DNA of 64,000 nucleotides. It comes from DATLZU01 sp051293835 (lineage in GTDB: Bacteria; Nitrospirota; Nitrospiria; Nitrospirales; Nitrospiraceae). The stretch lies in assembly GCA_051293835.1 (NCBI GenBank), contig JBPKMA010000009.1, positions 1-64,000 on the forward strand, read 5' to 3'. The notes under the pieces were generated by a model, which saw only the letters and a list, made by a program, of their open reading frames with translations, was not told the DNA's origin and did not search any database. The position numbers and the translations under genes were made by a program. Of the stretch, positions 46,518-56,349 are shown piece by piece (position 1 is the first letter of the stretch; the number at the start of each line of letters is the position of its first letter).

Positions 46518-48044
46518 ATGCAGATCAAGGCCGAAGAAATCACGACGATCCTCAAGGAAAAAATCAAGGGCTTCGACAAGCACATCGACGTGAACGAGAC
46601 CGGTTCCGTCATGCAAGTGGGCGACGGCATCGCCAAAATCTACGGTCTCGACGGTGTGATGGCGGGGGAGATGTTGGAATTCCCCGGCGGCCTGTACGGC
46701 ATCGCTCTGAATCTGGAAGAAGACAATGTCGGCGCTGTGTTGATGGGGGACGATACTGGGATCAAGGAAGGGGACCTTGTCAAGCGCACGGGCCGCATCG
46801 CCGAAGTTCCTGTCGGCGAGGCATTGATCGGGCGGGTGGTTAACGCGATCGGTCAGCCTGTGGATGGGAAAGGCCCCATCAAGGCGACCGCAACCCGTCG
46901 TATTGAAGTGGTCGCTCCCGGCGTCGTGGCGCGCCAGTCGGTCCGCGAACCGTTGCAGACCGGAATCAAGGCTATCGACGCCATGATTCCGATCGGACGA
47001 GGACAACGCGAGCTCATCATTGGCGACCGACAGACCGGCAAGACCGCCATCGCCGTTGATACCATCATCAACCAAAAAGGGCAGGGTGTCTTCTGTATCT
47101 ACGTGGCCGTCGGGCAGAAACGCTCGACAGTGGCGCGGGTCGTCAAAACGCTTGAAGAGCACCGTGCCATGGACTACAGCCTGGTGGTTTCGGCGACTGC
47201 CAGCGAACCGGCCTCCCTCCAATTCCTGGCCCCGTACGCCGGTGTTGCGATGGGCGAGTATTTCCGAGACAACGGCATGCATGCGCTCATCGTTTACGAC
47301 GACCTCTCCAAGCATGCTGTCGCCTACCGCCAACTGTCGCTTTTGCTCCGCCGTCCGCCTGGTCGAGAAGCGTATCCCGGCGACGTGTTCTATCTTCACT
47401 CCCGCCTGTTGGAACGTGCCGCCAAACTGAACGACAAACTGGGCGGTGGAAGCCTCACGGCGTTGCCGATCATTGAAACACAGGCCGGTGATGTGTCGGC
47501 ATACATCCCCACGAACGTCATCTCGATCACCGACGGCCAAATCTACCTCGCCAGCGATCTGTTTTATTCCGGCATCCGGCCCGCGATCAACGTTGGCCTG
47601 TCGGTCTCCCGGGTCGGCGGTTCGGCGCAGATCAAGACCATGAAACAGGTGGCCGGTACACTGCGGTTGGACCTTGCGCAGTACCGAGAAATGGCGGCCT
47701 TCGCGCAGTTCGGGAGCGAACTCGACAAAGCCACACAGGCGCAACTGGCGCGCGGCGAGCGCATGGTGGAACTGCTAAAACAGGGGCAATATCGGCCCAT
47801 GCCGGTGGCCGACCAGGTCATTTCGATCTTCGCGGGGGTGAACGGCTTCCTGGATGATGTTCCGGTGAACAAGATCCGACAATTCGAAGAGGACCTGCTC
47901 CATTACGTCGCACAGCATCATCCCGAAGTGAAGAAAGATATCGTTGCCAAGAGCAAGATCGATGATGCGTTCAGCGCGCAGCTCAAGCAGATCATCACCG
48001 CGTTCAAACAGAAGATGGGCTACGGGCAGAAAGCAGAAGCGTGA
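46518..48044 (+). CDS. atpA: ATP synthase F1 subunit alpha
   Basis: This 508-aa non-catalytic nucleotide-binding subunit of F1 has Walker A GDRQTGKTA near residues 170-178, the REAYPGDVFYLHSRLLERAA block and the family signature PAINVGLSVSRVGGSAQ. Length is normal. The gene is followed by atpG after 91 bases. Confidence 0.98.
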   Translation: MQIKAEEITTILKEKIKGFDKHIDVNETGSVMQVGDGIAKIYGLDGVMAGEMLEFPGGLYGIALNLEEDNVGAVLMGDDTGIKEGDLVKRTGRIAEVPVGEALIGRVVNAIGQPVDGKGPIKATATRRIEVVAPGVVARQSVREPLQTGIKAIDAMIPIGRGQRELIIGDRQTGKTAIAVDTIINQKGQGVFCIYVAVGQKRSTVARVVKTLEEHRAMDYSLVVSATASEPASLQFLAPYAGVAMGEYFRDNGMHALIVYDDLSKHAVAYRQLSLLLRRPPGREAYPGDVFYLHSRLLERAAKLNDKLGGGSLTALPIIETQAGDVSAYIPTNVISITDGQIYLASDLFYSGIRPAINVGLSVSRVGGSAQIKTMKQVAGTLRLDLAQYREMAAFAQFGSELDKATQAQLARGERMVELLKQGQYRPMPVADQVISIFAGVNGFLDDVPVNKIRQFEEDLLHYVAQHHPEVKKDIVAKSKIDDAFSAQLKQIITAFKQKMGYGQKAEA

Positions 48045-48135
48045 TCGGGCGCGTGCGGTAATGTGAGCATTGCGTCCCCCCAGACCCTGGCGAACTCGCC
48101 AGATCACCGTACGCCTCGTCGTACTTTCGTGAACA

Positions 48136-49026
48136 ATGCCGAGTTTGCAATCGCTTCGCCGTAAGATCGCGGCGGTCAAAAACACGCAAAAAATCACCAA
48201 GGCCATGAAGATGGTAGCCGCGGCGAAGCTCAAGCGAGCACAAGATCGCATCTTAAGCGCACGCCCCTACGCGCACAAGATGCGGGAGGTGCTAGGCAAC
48301 TTGAGCCGACGCGTCAATCGGGCTTCCCATCCGTTGCTTCAGAAACGCAGTGGCACCCGCATCGAGGTGTTGATCGTTACGAGTGACCGGGGATTATGCG
48401 GTGCATTCAACGCCAACATCCTGAGGAAGGCTGTGGAATTCATTCGGGAAATGGAGTCGCGAGGTGCCAGGGTCACCGTGAGCGTGGTCGGTCGGAAGGC
48501 CCGCGATTTCTTCCGCCGCCGCGCGTGGCCGATTCGCCAGGAGTGGACGGGCCTGTTCGATCGCCTGACTTATGAACACGGGATCGACATTGCCCAAGAT
48601 CTCATTGACCAGTTCCAGAAAGACATATTTGACGAACTCTACGTGATCTACAACGAGTTCAAGTCTGCGATCCAGCAACGCGTTGTGGTGGAAAAACTCT
48701 TTCCGGTTGATGCTGTTGTGGAATTTGGGCAAGTGGACGGAGCCGGAGAGCCCGCCGAGGGGACAAGGGGCGCATACTTGTACGAGCCGGACGAGGAGGA
48801 GCTTCTGGCCGCGCTGCTGCCGAAACATTTTCACATCCAGGTCTATCGGATTCTGCTGGAGTCGTTCGCTGCGGAACAGGGAGCGCGCATGGCGGCCATG
48901 GACGGTGCGACCCGCAATGCGGGCGAGTTGATCAAGAAAATTACGCTGTACTATAACAAGACGCGGCAGGCCGCGATCACGAAAGAATTGATGGACATCG
49001 TCGGCGGAGCGGAAGCCTTGAAATGA
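48136..49026 (+). CDS. atpG: ATP synthase F1 subunit gamma
   Basis: This 296-aa gamma subunit forms the rotating central stalk. The N terminus PSLQSLRRKIAAVKNTQKIT then KAMKMVAAAKLKRAQ and the end ITLYYNKTRQAAITKELMDI form the two coiled-coil helices. TSDRGLCGAFNANI is the conserved core motif. No strong ribosome site precedes the ATG. Confidence 0.97.
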   Translation: MPSLQSLRRKIAAVKNTQKITKAMKMVAAAKLKRAQDRILSARPYAHKMREVLGNLSRRVNRASHPLLQKRSGTRIEVLIVTSDRGLCGAFNANILRKAVEFIREMESRGARVTVSVVGRKARDFFRRRAWPIRQEWTGLFDRLTYEHGIDIAQDLIDQFQKDIFDELYVIYNEFKSAIQQRVVVEKLFPVDAVVEFGQVDGAGEPAEGTRGAYLYEPDEEELLAALLPKHFHIQVYRILLESFAAEQGARMAAMDGATRNAGELIKKITLYYNKTRQAAITKELMDIVGGAEALK

Positions 49027-49050
49027 GTCATTGGTGACAAGAGGAGTCTT

Positions 49051-50502
49051 ATGAGCACTGCGATGGGGAAAGTGGTTCAGGTCATCGGGCCTGTCGTCGA
49101 CGTAGAGTTTCCTCCGGGACAATTGCCCAACATCTACAACGCGCTGCGGATTGAGGTGGACGAAGACAAGCGCGCGGGCAGGCCGGCCATTCGCCTCACG
49201 CTGGAGGTTGCCCAGCACCTAGGAGAGAACCGCGTACGGGCCATCGCCATGGCAAGCACGGACGGCCTGGTCCGTGGCATGCCGGTCAAGGACACCGGTG
49301 CGCCCATCTCGGTCCCTGTCGGCCGAGAAACGCTGGGCCGTCTGATGAACGTGTTGGGTGAGCCAGTTGACGAGAGAGGGCCGATTAAGGCGAAGAAATT
49401 CTACCCGATTCACCGGCCAGCGCCGCCACTGGTGGAACAGGAAACCAAGACCGAAGTGCTGGAGACAGGAATCAAGGTGATCGACCTGCTGGAACCGTAC
49501 AGCAAAGGCGGGAAAGTCGGCCTGTTCGGCGGCGCCGGCGTCGGCAAAACAGTCATCATCATGGAGCTCATTAACAACATCGCGCTCCACCATGGTGGGT
49601 TCTCAGTCTTTGCAGGCGTGGGCGAACGGACGCGCGAGGGCAACGATCTGTGGCATGAAATGCAGGAGTCTAAAGTCATCGATCCCGACGACTATACCAA
49701 GTCGAAGGCCGCCCTGGTGTATGGTCAGATGAATGAGCCGCCCGGCGCGCGTCTCCGGGTCGGCCTCACGGGATTGACTGTGGCCGAGTATTTCCGTGAC
49801 GAAGAACATCAGGACGTCTTGCTCTTCATCGACAACATCTTCCGGTTCACCCAGGCCGGATCTGAAGTGTCGGCTTTGCTGGGCCGGATGCCCTCGGCCG
49901 TGGGCTACCAGCCGAACTTGGCCACCGAGATGGGGGCTCTCCAGGAACGGATCACGTCGACTAAAAAGGGTTCCATTACGTCGGTCCAGGCGATTTATGT
50001 GCCGGCTGACGACCTCACCGACCCGGCGCCCGCCACGGCTTTTGCACACCTGGATGCGACTACAGTGCTGTCGCGCCAGCTCGCGGAGCTTGGCATCTAT
50101 CCGGCCGTCGATCCGCTGGATTCAACCTCCCGCATCCTGGACCCGCAGGTGGTGGGGGAAGAACATTATCAGGTAGCACGGGGCGTTCAATCCGTTCTGC
50201 AGCGATACAAAGATCTGCAAGACATCATCGCGATTCTCGGAATGGACGAACTCTCCGAAGATGATAAGTTGGTCGTGGCGCGGGCGCGCAAGATTCAGCG
50301 TTTCCTGTCGCAACCGTTTCATGTGGCCGAGGCGTTTACTGGTACGCCGGGCAAATACGTCAAGCTCAAGGACACGGTGCGGGGCTTCAAAGAGATTCTC
50401 GATGGCAAATATGATGATCTCCCCGAACAGGCTTTCTACATGGTGGGTACGATCGAGGATGTCATCGCGAAGGCGGAGAAGCTGGGCTATAAGAGACCGT
50501 AA
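49051..50502 (+). CDS. atpD: ATP synthase F1 subunit beta
   Basis: This 483-aa catalytic subunit has Walker A GGAGVGKTV near residues 157-165 and GERTREGNDLWHEM with the catalytic Glu. The LLFIDNIFRFTQAGSEVSAL block is Walker B, and PSAVGYQPNL is the signature. AGAGGAG precedes the ATG. It is highly conserved and intact. Confidence 0.98.
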   Translation: MSTAMGKVVQVIGPVVDVEFPPGQLPNIYNALRIEVDEDKRAGRPAIRLTLEVAQHLGENRVRAIAMASTDGLVRGMPVKDTGAPISVPVGRETLGRLMNVLGEPVDERGPIKAKKFYPIHRPAPPLVEQETKTEVLETGIKVIDLLEPYSKGGKVGLFGGAGVGKTVIIMELINNIALHHGGFSVFAGVGERTREGNDLWHEMQESKVIDPDDYTKSKAALVYGQMNEPPGARLRVGLTGLTVAEYFRDEEHQDVLLFIDNIFRFTQAGSEVSALLGRMPSAVGYQPNLATEMGALQERITSTKKGSITSVQAIYVPADDLTDPAPATAFAHLDATTVLSRQLAELGIYPAVDPLDSTSRILDPQVVGEEHYQVARGVQSVLQRYKDLQDIIAILGMDELSEDDKLVVARARKIQRFLSQPFHVAEAFTGTPGKYVKLKDTVRGFKEILDGKYDDLPEQAFYMVGTIEDVIAKAEKLGYKRP

Positions 50503-50552
50503 GGCGTGAGGCGTTCGTCCCTCGCGCCTCCTTCCTGACCCATACGAGAAGC

Positions 50553-50978
50553 ATGGCTGGCAAACTGCTCTTGGAGGTCGTCACGCCGGAAAAATTCCTG
50601 GTCAGCCAGGAAGTGGACGAAGTCATTGCTCCCGGCAGCGAGGGAGAATTCGGCGTCCTTCCCGGGCACTGTCATTTTCTGTCTACGCTGAAAATTGGCG
50701 AACTGCGGTACCGAATCGGTGAGGTGACTAGCTATATGTCCGTGTTGTGGGGCTTCGCTGAAGTTACCCCCCGGAAGGTCACCATCCTCGCCGAGGTTGC
50801 GGAAAAAGCCGAAGACATCGACGTGGAGCGGGCGCAAGCCGCGGTTGAAAAAGCCGAGCAGCGTCTCCAGATGGGCGGTCTCCCCTCAGAACTCAAAGAA
50901 GCCCAAATCAGCCTCGAAAAAGCTCGCCTCCGCAAAAAGCTCGCCGAGCGGGCCCGCCGCGCCGGTCTCTCTTCGTAG
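50553..50978 (+). CDS. atpC: ATP synthase F1 subunit epsilon
   Basis: This 141-aa epsilon subunit couples F1 to the c-ring and can inhibit hydrolysis. The beta-sandwich start LLLEVVTPEKFLVSQEVDEV, then GSEGEFGVLPGH, is followed by the C-terminal two-helix hairpin (AQAAVEKAEQRLQ...). It ends the operon; no F0 gene follows. Confidence 0.96.
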   Translation: MAGKLLLEVVTPEKFLVSQEVDEVIAPGSEGEFGVLPGHCHFLSTLKIGELRYRIGEVTSYMSVLWGFAEVTPRKVTILAEVAEKAEDIDVERAQAAVEKAEQRLQMGGLPSELKEAQISLEKARLRKKLAERARRAGLSS

Positions 50979-51150
50979 GATTTCCGCGGTCCAGAATCAT
51001 CGTGGGACGAAGCGCCTCCGCTTTGCGATGGCCGGGCAACTCCATTTGTCTCGGCTCCGGCCCGCGCGGGAACCCCCTTCCCCTGGCCTTCGCCGCCGTT
51101 GCGCAGTACACTGAGCGCATGGGGACGGCATCTCACTCATGAGGTGATGC

Positions 51151-53058
51151 ATGACAAAACTGTTTCAGGGGCTCGAGCGGATCGAAGAAGCCCGCGAACG
51201 GTTTACCGGGTCGAGCTTCATGGCGGGATTGTTCGAGGGGAGGCCCCGGTTCGATCTCCTGCTCCCGCCGGAAGAGCCCGCGGAAGAGCGGGAGGTAGGG
51301 GAATCGTATTGCCGGACCATCGAGGACTTTCTCATCAGCCAGGTCGATCCCGATGAAATCGAGCGGACCGCCAAGATTCCGGAATCGGTGCTGCAAGGGC
51401 TTTTCGCGTTGGGGGCGTTTGGGATGAAGATTCCCAAGCAGTACGGTGGCCTTGGATTCTCCTACAAGAACTATGGGCGGGTGCTCACCCTGATGGCCAG
51501 TTGGAGCAACATCCTCGCGCTCACCGTTGCCGTGCCGCAATCGATTGGCATTGCCATGCCGATCCTGCTGTTCGGCAACGAGGACCAGAAACGCACCTAT
51601 CTGCCGCGTGTGGCCCGGGAAGCCATCTCCGCCTTTGCCTTGACCGAGCCGATTACCGGCTCGGATGCGGCCAATATCAAGACCGAAGCGGTGCTCAATG
51701 CGGCGGGCAGCCACTTTCTCGTCAACGGGGAAAAGCTGTGGTGTACAAACGGACCCATCGCCCGCTATGTCACGCTTATCGCGCGCGTCCCGGCGAAGCG
51801 CATCACCCGCGACGGAAGGTCCGCATGGTTGCCGGTTCCGGAGGGGAAAGGCGCAGAGGAGCTGGTGCACACCGCCTTTATCTTGGATATGACCACGCCG
51901 GGGGTCGTCATCCGGCAACGCTGCCAATTCGAAGGTTGCCGGGGCATCGAAAACGCCTACATGACCTTCACCGATGTCGCGATTCCGGTCGAAAACGTCA
52001 TCGGGGAAATTGGCCGGGGTCTCCGTTACGCGCTGTCGATCCTCAATATTGGCCGGGCGATCAGCATCCCGGCCCTCTGCCTGGGAATGGCGAAACAAGT
52101 CTGGCAGCCGACCCTCGACCGAGCGAACTCCCGCCTGACCTTTGGGAAGCCTCTGAGCGAGCGGGAAACTCAGCGCATGCGGATCGGCCGCATGGCCGTG
52201 CAACTTTACGCCATGGAAGCCCTTTCCCTCCTCGCTTGGCATCTAGCCGATCAACACACCTATGACGTGCGTATCGAGGCTGCCATCGTAAAAATGTTCG
52301 CGTCCGAAGAGACCATCCGCTTCCTGAAGGACGCTCAGATCCTCTTCGGCGGAATGGGCTATGAGACGGCCGATTCCAAACGAGTTCGCGGAGAGCCGGC
52401 GTTCCCCATCGAACAACTCGTCCGCGACATTGAGATGTCCCGGATCGGCGAAGGCGCGACCGATATTCTGCGGCCTTTTGTGGCCCGAGAAGGGTTAACC
52501 CTTCATCTCGACCGGGCGCGGCAATATATCGAGGGCTCGGGCTTCGGAGTTCGGCGGCTCGTCGAACTTGTGAAGCTCTTGCGATTCTATGTTCCCTGGT
52601 ATTTGCGGCTCTGGAAGCCTGCCGCATTGCCCGCTCGCCCGGAGTGCCAGCATCCTCGTGTCCGTCCGAAACTCCGCTATGTAGAGCGTGCGAGCAGGCG
52701 CCTGGCACGGAGGATTTTTTTCGCGATGATCCGCTATCAGGAACGGCTCCGTGACGATCAAGGCCGACAGAATCGCATTGAAGCAGTGGGAGAAGATCTG
52801 TTCGTGATCGCCGCCACGGCTCTCTATGCGCGAAATCAGGACAACAAGAATGGACGAACGGAGTCCTGGGACTTGGCGGACGAATTCTATCGCCAGGCCA
52901 AGCTCCGCATCGAACAACACCTCCGCGAGCTCCTATGGAATACGGATCATCGCTTGTCGGCCATCGGTCAACGTGCGTTACGAGGCGCGTACGCCTGGCT
53001 TTCTGACGGGATTATCCGCCGAGGGCTTGCGGACTATGTGCCGCGCCGAAAAGAGTGA
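51151..53058 (+). CDS. Acyl-CoA dehydrogenase (VLCAD-like, extended C terminus)
   Basis: This 635-aa flavoprotein has the acyl-CoA dehydrogenase core: FALTEPITGSDAANIKTEA (FAD/substrate site), LFGGMGYETADS, and MSRIGEGATDILRPFVAREG with a Glu at the catalytic-base position of the family. After about residue 440 there is an additional ~190-residue helical domain, as in very-long-chain enzymes such as ACADVL. It oxidises an acyl-CoA to the 2-enoyl-CoA. GAGGTGA precedes the ATG. It stands alone, so the electron acceptor and pathway are not visible here. Confidence 0.9.
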   Translation: MTKLFQGLERIEEARERFTGSSFMAGLFEGRPRFDLLLPPEEPAEEREVGESYCRTIEDFLISQVDPDEIERTAKIPESVLQGLFALGAFGMKIPKQYGGLGFSYKNYGRVLTLMASWSNILALTVAVPQSIGIAMPILLFGNEDQKRTYLPRVAREAISAFALTEPITGSDAANIKTEAVLNAAGSHFLVNGEKLWCTNGPIARYVTLIARVPAKRITRDGRSAWLPVPEGKGAEELVHTAFILDMTTPGVVIRQRCQFEGCRGIENAYMTFTDVAIPVENVIGEIGRGLRYALSILNIGRAISIPALCLGMAKQVWQPTLDRANSRLTFGKPLSERETQRMRIGRMAVQLYAMEALSLLAWHLADQHTYDVRIEAAIVKMFASEETIRFLKDAQILFGGMGYETADSKRVRGEPAFPIEQLVRDIEMSRIGEGATDILRPFVAREGLTLHLDRARQYIEGSGFGVRRLVELVKLLRFYVPWYLRLWKPAALPARPECQHPRVRPKLRYVERASRRLARRIFFAMIRYQERLRDDQGRQNRIEAVGEDLFVIAATALYARNQDNKNGRTESWDLADEFYRQAKLRIEQHLRELLWNTDHRLSAIGQRALRGAYAWLSDGIIRRGLADYVPRRKE

Positions 53059-53264
53059 GGTGCCAGAACCGCACCGAGGTGGCCTGCTCCAGCCATAGTA
53101 ACAATCTGTTGGTTGTGGAACAAAAGTGCCCTCATCCTCGCGCCGTAAAGGCTGGTCTGTCCTCCCCTTGACGAAGACCCCCTCAGTTATTAGCTAGCAA
53201 TCGATTTCTCCGTTTCACTCCAGATAGCGACAAGTGCTTACCCCTAATGAGAGGAGGCTGCCCT

Positions 53265-53726
53265 ATGGACCTGATGCGCAGTTTGCTTGTCCGGGACACT
53301 TTCCGCGAGTTGGAAAATATGGCCGACCGCCTCAACCGTCTGGTGGGCGGAAGTGCTGGCACCCGGGTTGGTAGCCAGGAAGCGATGGCACGGGCCGACT
53401 GGGCTCCGGCGGTAGACGTGGTGGAGACCGACACGGAATTTCAGATCCTTGCCGAGCTTCCCGGTCTAGAAAAGGAGGACGTGAAGCTGTCCGTAGAAGA
53501 CGGGGTTTTGGCGATTTCCGGGCGACGAGAACCGATAAAGGAAGAGAAAGGAACACGCATTCACCGCCTTGAGCGGGCGTCAGGCAGTTTTCTCCGGAGC
53601 TTCTCGGTGCCGGACTCCGTGGATGAAACCAGGGTGAAAGCGAACTACAGGAACGGTGTATTGACCGTGCATCTGCCGAAGACGGAGAAAGCCAAGCCCA
53701 GGTCGATCGAAGTCAAGGTCGAATAG
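53265..53726 (+). CDS. Small heat-shock protein Hsp20
   Basis: This 153-aa alpha-crystallin-type chaperone binds unfolding proteins without ATP. The crystallin domain (about residues 42-145) includes WAPAVDVVETDTEFQILAEL, PGLEKEDVKLSVEDGVLAIS and NGVLTVHLPKTEKAKP, with the C-terminal SIEVKVE tail. An ATG at 53247 exists, but AGGAGG at 53252-53257 precedes the ATG at 53265. A decayed J-domain gene follows, suggesting a former heat-shock pair. Confidence 0.94.
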   Translation: MDLMRSLLVRDTFRELENMADRLNRLVGGSAGTRVGSQEAMARADWAPAVDVVETDTEFQILAELPGLEKEDVKLSVEDGVLAISGRREPIKEEKGTRIHRLERASGSFLRSFSVPDSVDETRVKANYRNGVLTVHLPKTEKAKPRSIEVKVE

Positions 53727-53789
53727 CCAAGATTGACGCACAGTCGTTGGTCATGGTCATCATTGGGGGTCCGAGCGAGGCCAATCCGG

Positions 53790-54355
53790 ATGGATCTCTC
53801 GGAGGAGAAGGATTACTACGGTGTCTCGTACGGCTGAGCCTGCATGAGGTGCAGGAGGCGTTCTGTCGCGTGGCCAAGCGCCACCATCCGGACCACATCG
53901 GCGATCAGCGAACTAGGAGGTTTTAGCAGATTCAGCAAGCTTATACGAAGTCCTCTCCAATCCCGACAAACACCGGAATTACGATGCCGACCTTCGTCGC
54001 CGACGGGAAGAGGCCTCAGCCTGGCCTGAAACACTGAACCCCGTGGCAGGCCGAATGTCGCGCCACTGGCCTCGCGTGTCATGGTCTGAGCCTGAACCGT
54101 TCACGCGACCGCTAAGTTGCATTCGCCCTGGAGCCTATTCGAGACATTGATGCTCGAGAACTTTTGGGGAAGGCTCGGGACGGGAGCGTACCGGGTCCAG
54201 TCTCGCCTGACCGTAGGGGGGAGTGTTTCTTTTATGGAGCGACGCGACTGCAGTCCGATGTTCCGTGTCCCTCATACGCGAGAACAGAGTGGTTGCAGGC
54301 TGAGTTTGACAACCTGATCGAAAGGTGGTTCCGAGGGTTTGGTCGAAAGTGGTAA
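53790..54355 (+). pseudogene. J-domain (DnaJ-like) co-chaperone, frameshifted
   Basis: The protein starts MDLSEEKDYYGV, shifts frame near 53823 and continues RLSLHEVQEAFCRVAKRHHP then DHIGDQRT, with the diagnostic HPD tripeptide. An in-frame TAG follows (RRF-stop), then QIQQAY, and another shift gives LYEVLSNPDKHRNYDADLRR. This is a complete J-domain order. The rest up to an end like EFDNLIERWFRGFGRKW is not recognised. Two frameshifts and a stop rule out expression of the full protein. It lies 63 bases after hsp20. Confidence 0.82.
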
Positions 54356-54609
54356 GCCTTCCGGTGCAGTGAGAATCTGCGTCTGCTCTGAGGGCTTCTG
54401 TTCTTTCCTCTTCGCGCGCCCTGCTTCTTGCGTCATTCCACCGAATCCCGGATTGAACGCTTTGCAATGGACTGCGCCATCGGCTTGTCTTTGTGTTGTT
54501 CGAGAAAAGAAGTGGTAGTGCAAAAGGCGCCCGGCATAGCGGCTCTGGGAACTTGTATCCGAACCGTCTATCTGGCAAAGTGGGATACTGATCCGATCGG
54601 CCGCTTGTC

Positions 54610-55617
54610 GTGAACATGACGTCCGCGATTCCACTGACAACCACCGAACTTGTCGTCACGGCTGGAGAAACCCCGAAACGTCTGGATCGCTTTCTCGCTA
54701 ACCGCGACCTGGCTCTCTCTCGGTCTGCTCTTCAGCGATTGATCGAAGACGGTCGCGTCCGCCTCAATGGCCGGGTGGTCAGGCCCAGCCACAAAATCAA
54801 GCCCGGCGACACGATCGCGCTGGAGATTCCTCGTCCGGAACCGCTGGCCTTGCACCCGGAGCCCATTCCCCTTGCGATCCTTCATGAGGATGACGACCTC
54901 TTGGTGCTCAATAAACCGGCGGGGCTAGTTGTTCATCCTGCACCCGGCCACTGGAGCGGTACGCTCGTCAACGCGTTGCTGCATCATTTCGAAACCCAAG
55001 GCGGCTCGATCTCCACGATCGGTGGGAAAGAGCGGCCAGGGCTTGTGCACCGCTTAGACAAAGAGACCTCCGGCGTCATGGTCATCGCCAAGACCGACCA
55101 GGCACATCGCAGCCTGGCGGGGCAGTTCAAACATCACACGATCGTGCGAGTCTATGAGGCGTTGGTGTGGGGCATTCCGAAGAAGTCCCAGGGGCTCATC
55201 GAGCTGGCGATCGGGCGGGATGAGAAAGAGCGGAAGAAATTCTCATCCCGCACCGCGCGGCCCAAGCCGTCGGCCACGGAGTATCGGGTGGTTGACCGAT
55301 TCGGCCATATTGCCGCACACCTCAGCCTTGTCCCCCGTACCGGCCGTACACATCAGATCCGGGTCCATCTGGCCTCGATCGGCCATCCAGTGCTGGGAGA
55401 TCAGACCTACGGCGGGCGGAAGGTCCGGATGTTGTCGGATGACTTAGCCATTCCGCGTGTGATGTTGCACGCACGCACGTTGGGGTTCAGCCATCCCGGG
55501 ACCGGCGTTTATCAGGAATTCTCAGTTCCATGGCCGCCTGACATGGAGGCTGTCCAACAGGCGCTGCGGCGGGTCACCCAAGCGCCGCAGCATGTGCGGC
55601 CGACAACGGAAACTTGA
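54610..55617 (+). CDS. rluD: Ribosomal large-subunit pseudouridine synthase RluD-like
   Basis: This 335-aa synthase converts uridines in helix 69 of 23S rRNA to pseudouridine. It has an N-terminal S4 RNA-binding domain (LDRFLANRDLALSRSALQRL, about residues 24-43) and the catalytic domain with LVLNKPAGLVVHPAPGHWSG and GLVHRLDKETSGVMVIAKTD; the Asp of HRLDKxTSG is the nucleophile. The start is GTG 54610 or ATG 54616. The family also includes RluC-like enzymes, so the exact target is inferred. Confidence 0.9.
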   Translation: MNMTSAIPLTTTELVVTAGETPKRLDRFLANRDLALSRSALQRLIEDGRVRLNGRVVRPSHKIKPGDTIALEIPRPEPLALHPEPIPLAILHEDDDLLVLNKPAGLVVHPAPGHWSGTLVNALLHHFETQGGSISTIGGKERPGLVHRLDKETSGVMVIAKTDQAHRSLAGQFKHHTIVRVYEALVWGIPKKSQGLIELAIGRDEKERKKFSSRTARPKPSATEYRVVDRFGHIAAHLSLVPRTGRTHQIRVHLASIGHPVLGDQTYGGRKVRMLSDDLAIPRVMLHARTLGFSHPGTGVYQEFSVPWPPDMEAVQQALRRVTQAPQHVRPTTET

Positions 55618-55669
55618 CAGATTGCAGCAGCAAGCGTATCAGACTGCTGCACTCCCAAGGAGTGCCACA

Positions 55670-56092
55670 GTGGAAACCAGCGATGTCCTCGATACGGTCG
55701 GCAGCCTTGTCTCCCAGCTCAAAGCCTATGCGGCCAAGTTACCCGTGGTCGTGCCAATGTCAGTCGTCCCCGGCGGTATCAAACCGAAGGAGGAAGCGAT
55801 CAAAGCCTTCGAGAAAACGGTGTATCGGTTTCGCGCTCAAAGCGGTACCTCGATCTACAAACGGCTGAACGATCTGTTTATCGAATCACTGGAAGCCTTT
55901 GAGGGGGGCAAATTGCTCAGTTCGATCCAGCCCCTGCTGGCTGTGCTGGATCATCTGGCGCAAATGCAGCGGGATAAGGAAATTCTGGCCAGTCCCGGCG
56001 ATGAGAAGCGGATAGACGAATATCGGGCGGCATTGCATAAGATCTTACCGGGCGGCAAACCTGAGCTAGAGGAAGCGGGACGCGGCCTATAA
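55670..56092 (+). CDS. Conserved-looking hypothetical protein, 140 aa
   Basis: No recognised domain. The protein is soluble and mostly helical, with a Pro/Val-rich stretch (LPVVVPMSVVPGGIKPKEEA) followed by an amphipathic helical half (IKAFEKTVYRFRAQSGTSIY). The start is a GTG at 55670 with AAGGAG 7 bases upstream; the open frame reaching back to 55592 overlaps rluD without a ribosome site. It lies 52 bases after rluD and may be co-transcribed. Confidence 0.75.
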   Translation: METSDVLDTVGSLVSQLKAYAAKLPVVVPMSVVPGGIKPKEEAIKAFEKTVYRFRAQSGTSIYKRLNDLFIESLEAFEGGKLLSSIQPLLAVLDHLAQMQRDKEILASPGDEKRIDEYRAALHKILPGGKPELEEAGRGL

Positions 56093-56169
56093 ACGGGCCA
56101 TGACGAAAGGTAGAATGACGAACTCTGAAGCACCGTTCATTCTTCTGGAATTCTGAATCGTGACAGCGG

Positions 56170-56349
56170 TCAATGACCCATTTTGGGTCCGGTGGCTCTC
56201 GCTCCGTGCGTGACAAACGTGAAACGGACCATCTGCTGGCATTGGGGGCATTTTACCCGAAAGGTCCTTTCGTCGAGGTATTCAAACTGCTCTTCTTTAA
56301 TCCACATGAGCCGAAAGCACTTGGGACACGAACGAACCTGCGTACCCAT
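56170..56349 (-). CDS. Small zinc-ribbon protein, 59 aa
   Basis: The minus strand encodes MGTQVRSCPKCFRLMWIKEE, then EYLDERTFRVKCPQCQQMVR and a short basic tail ending MGH. Two CPxC knuckles (CPKC near residue 8, CPQC near residue 36) form a classic four-Cys zinc ribbon. The ATG at 56349 has AAGGGG nine bases upstream. The gene is short and easily missed. It may be a transcription-related, nucleic-acid-binding or regulatory protein, but no partner is visible. Confidence 0.78.
   Translation of the reverse strand: MGTQVRSCPKCFRLMWIKEEQFEYLDERTFRVKCPQCQQMVRFTFVTHGARATGPKMGH

Noticed and set aside
46416..47744. 442-codon minus-strand ORF
   Set aside because: It is a mirror frame of atpA, which is certain; the translation has no family features.
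51133..52242. 369-codon minus-strand ORF
   Set aside because: It is a mirror frame of the acyl-CoA dehydrogenase gene; high GC creates long antisense ORFs.
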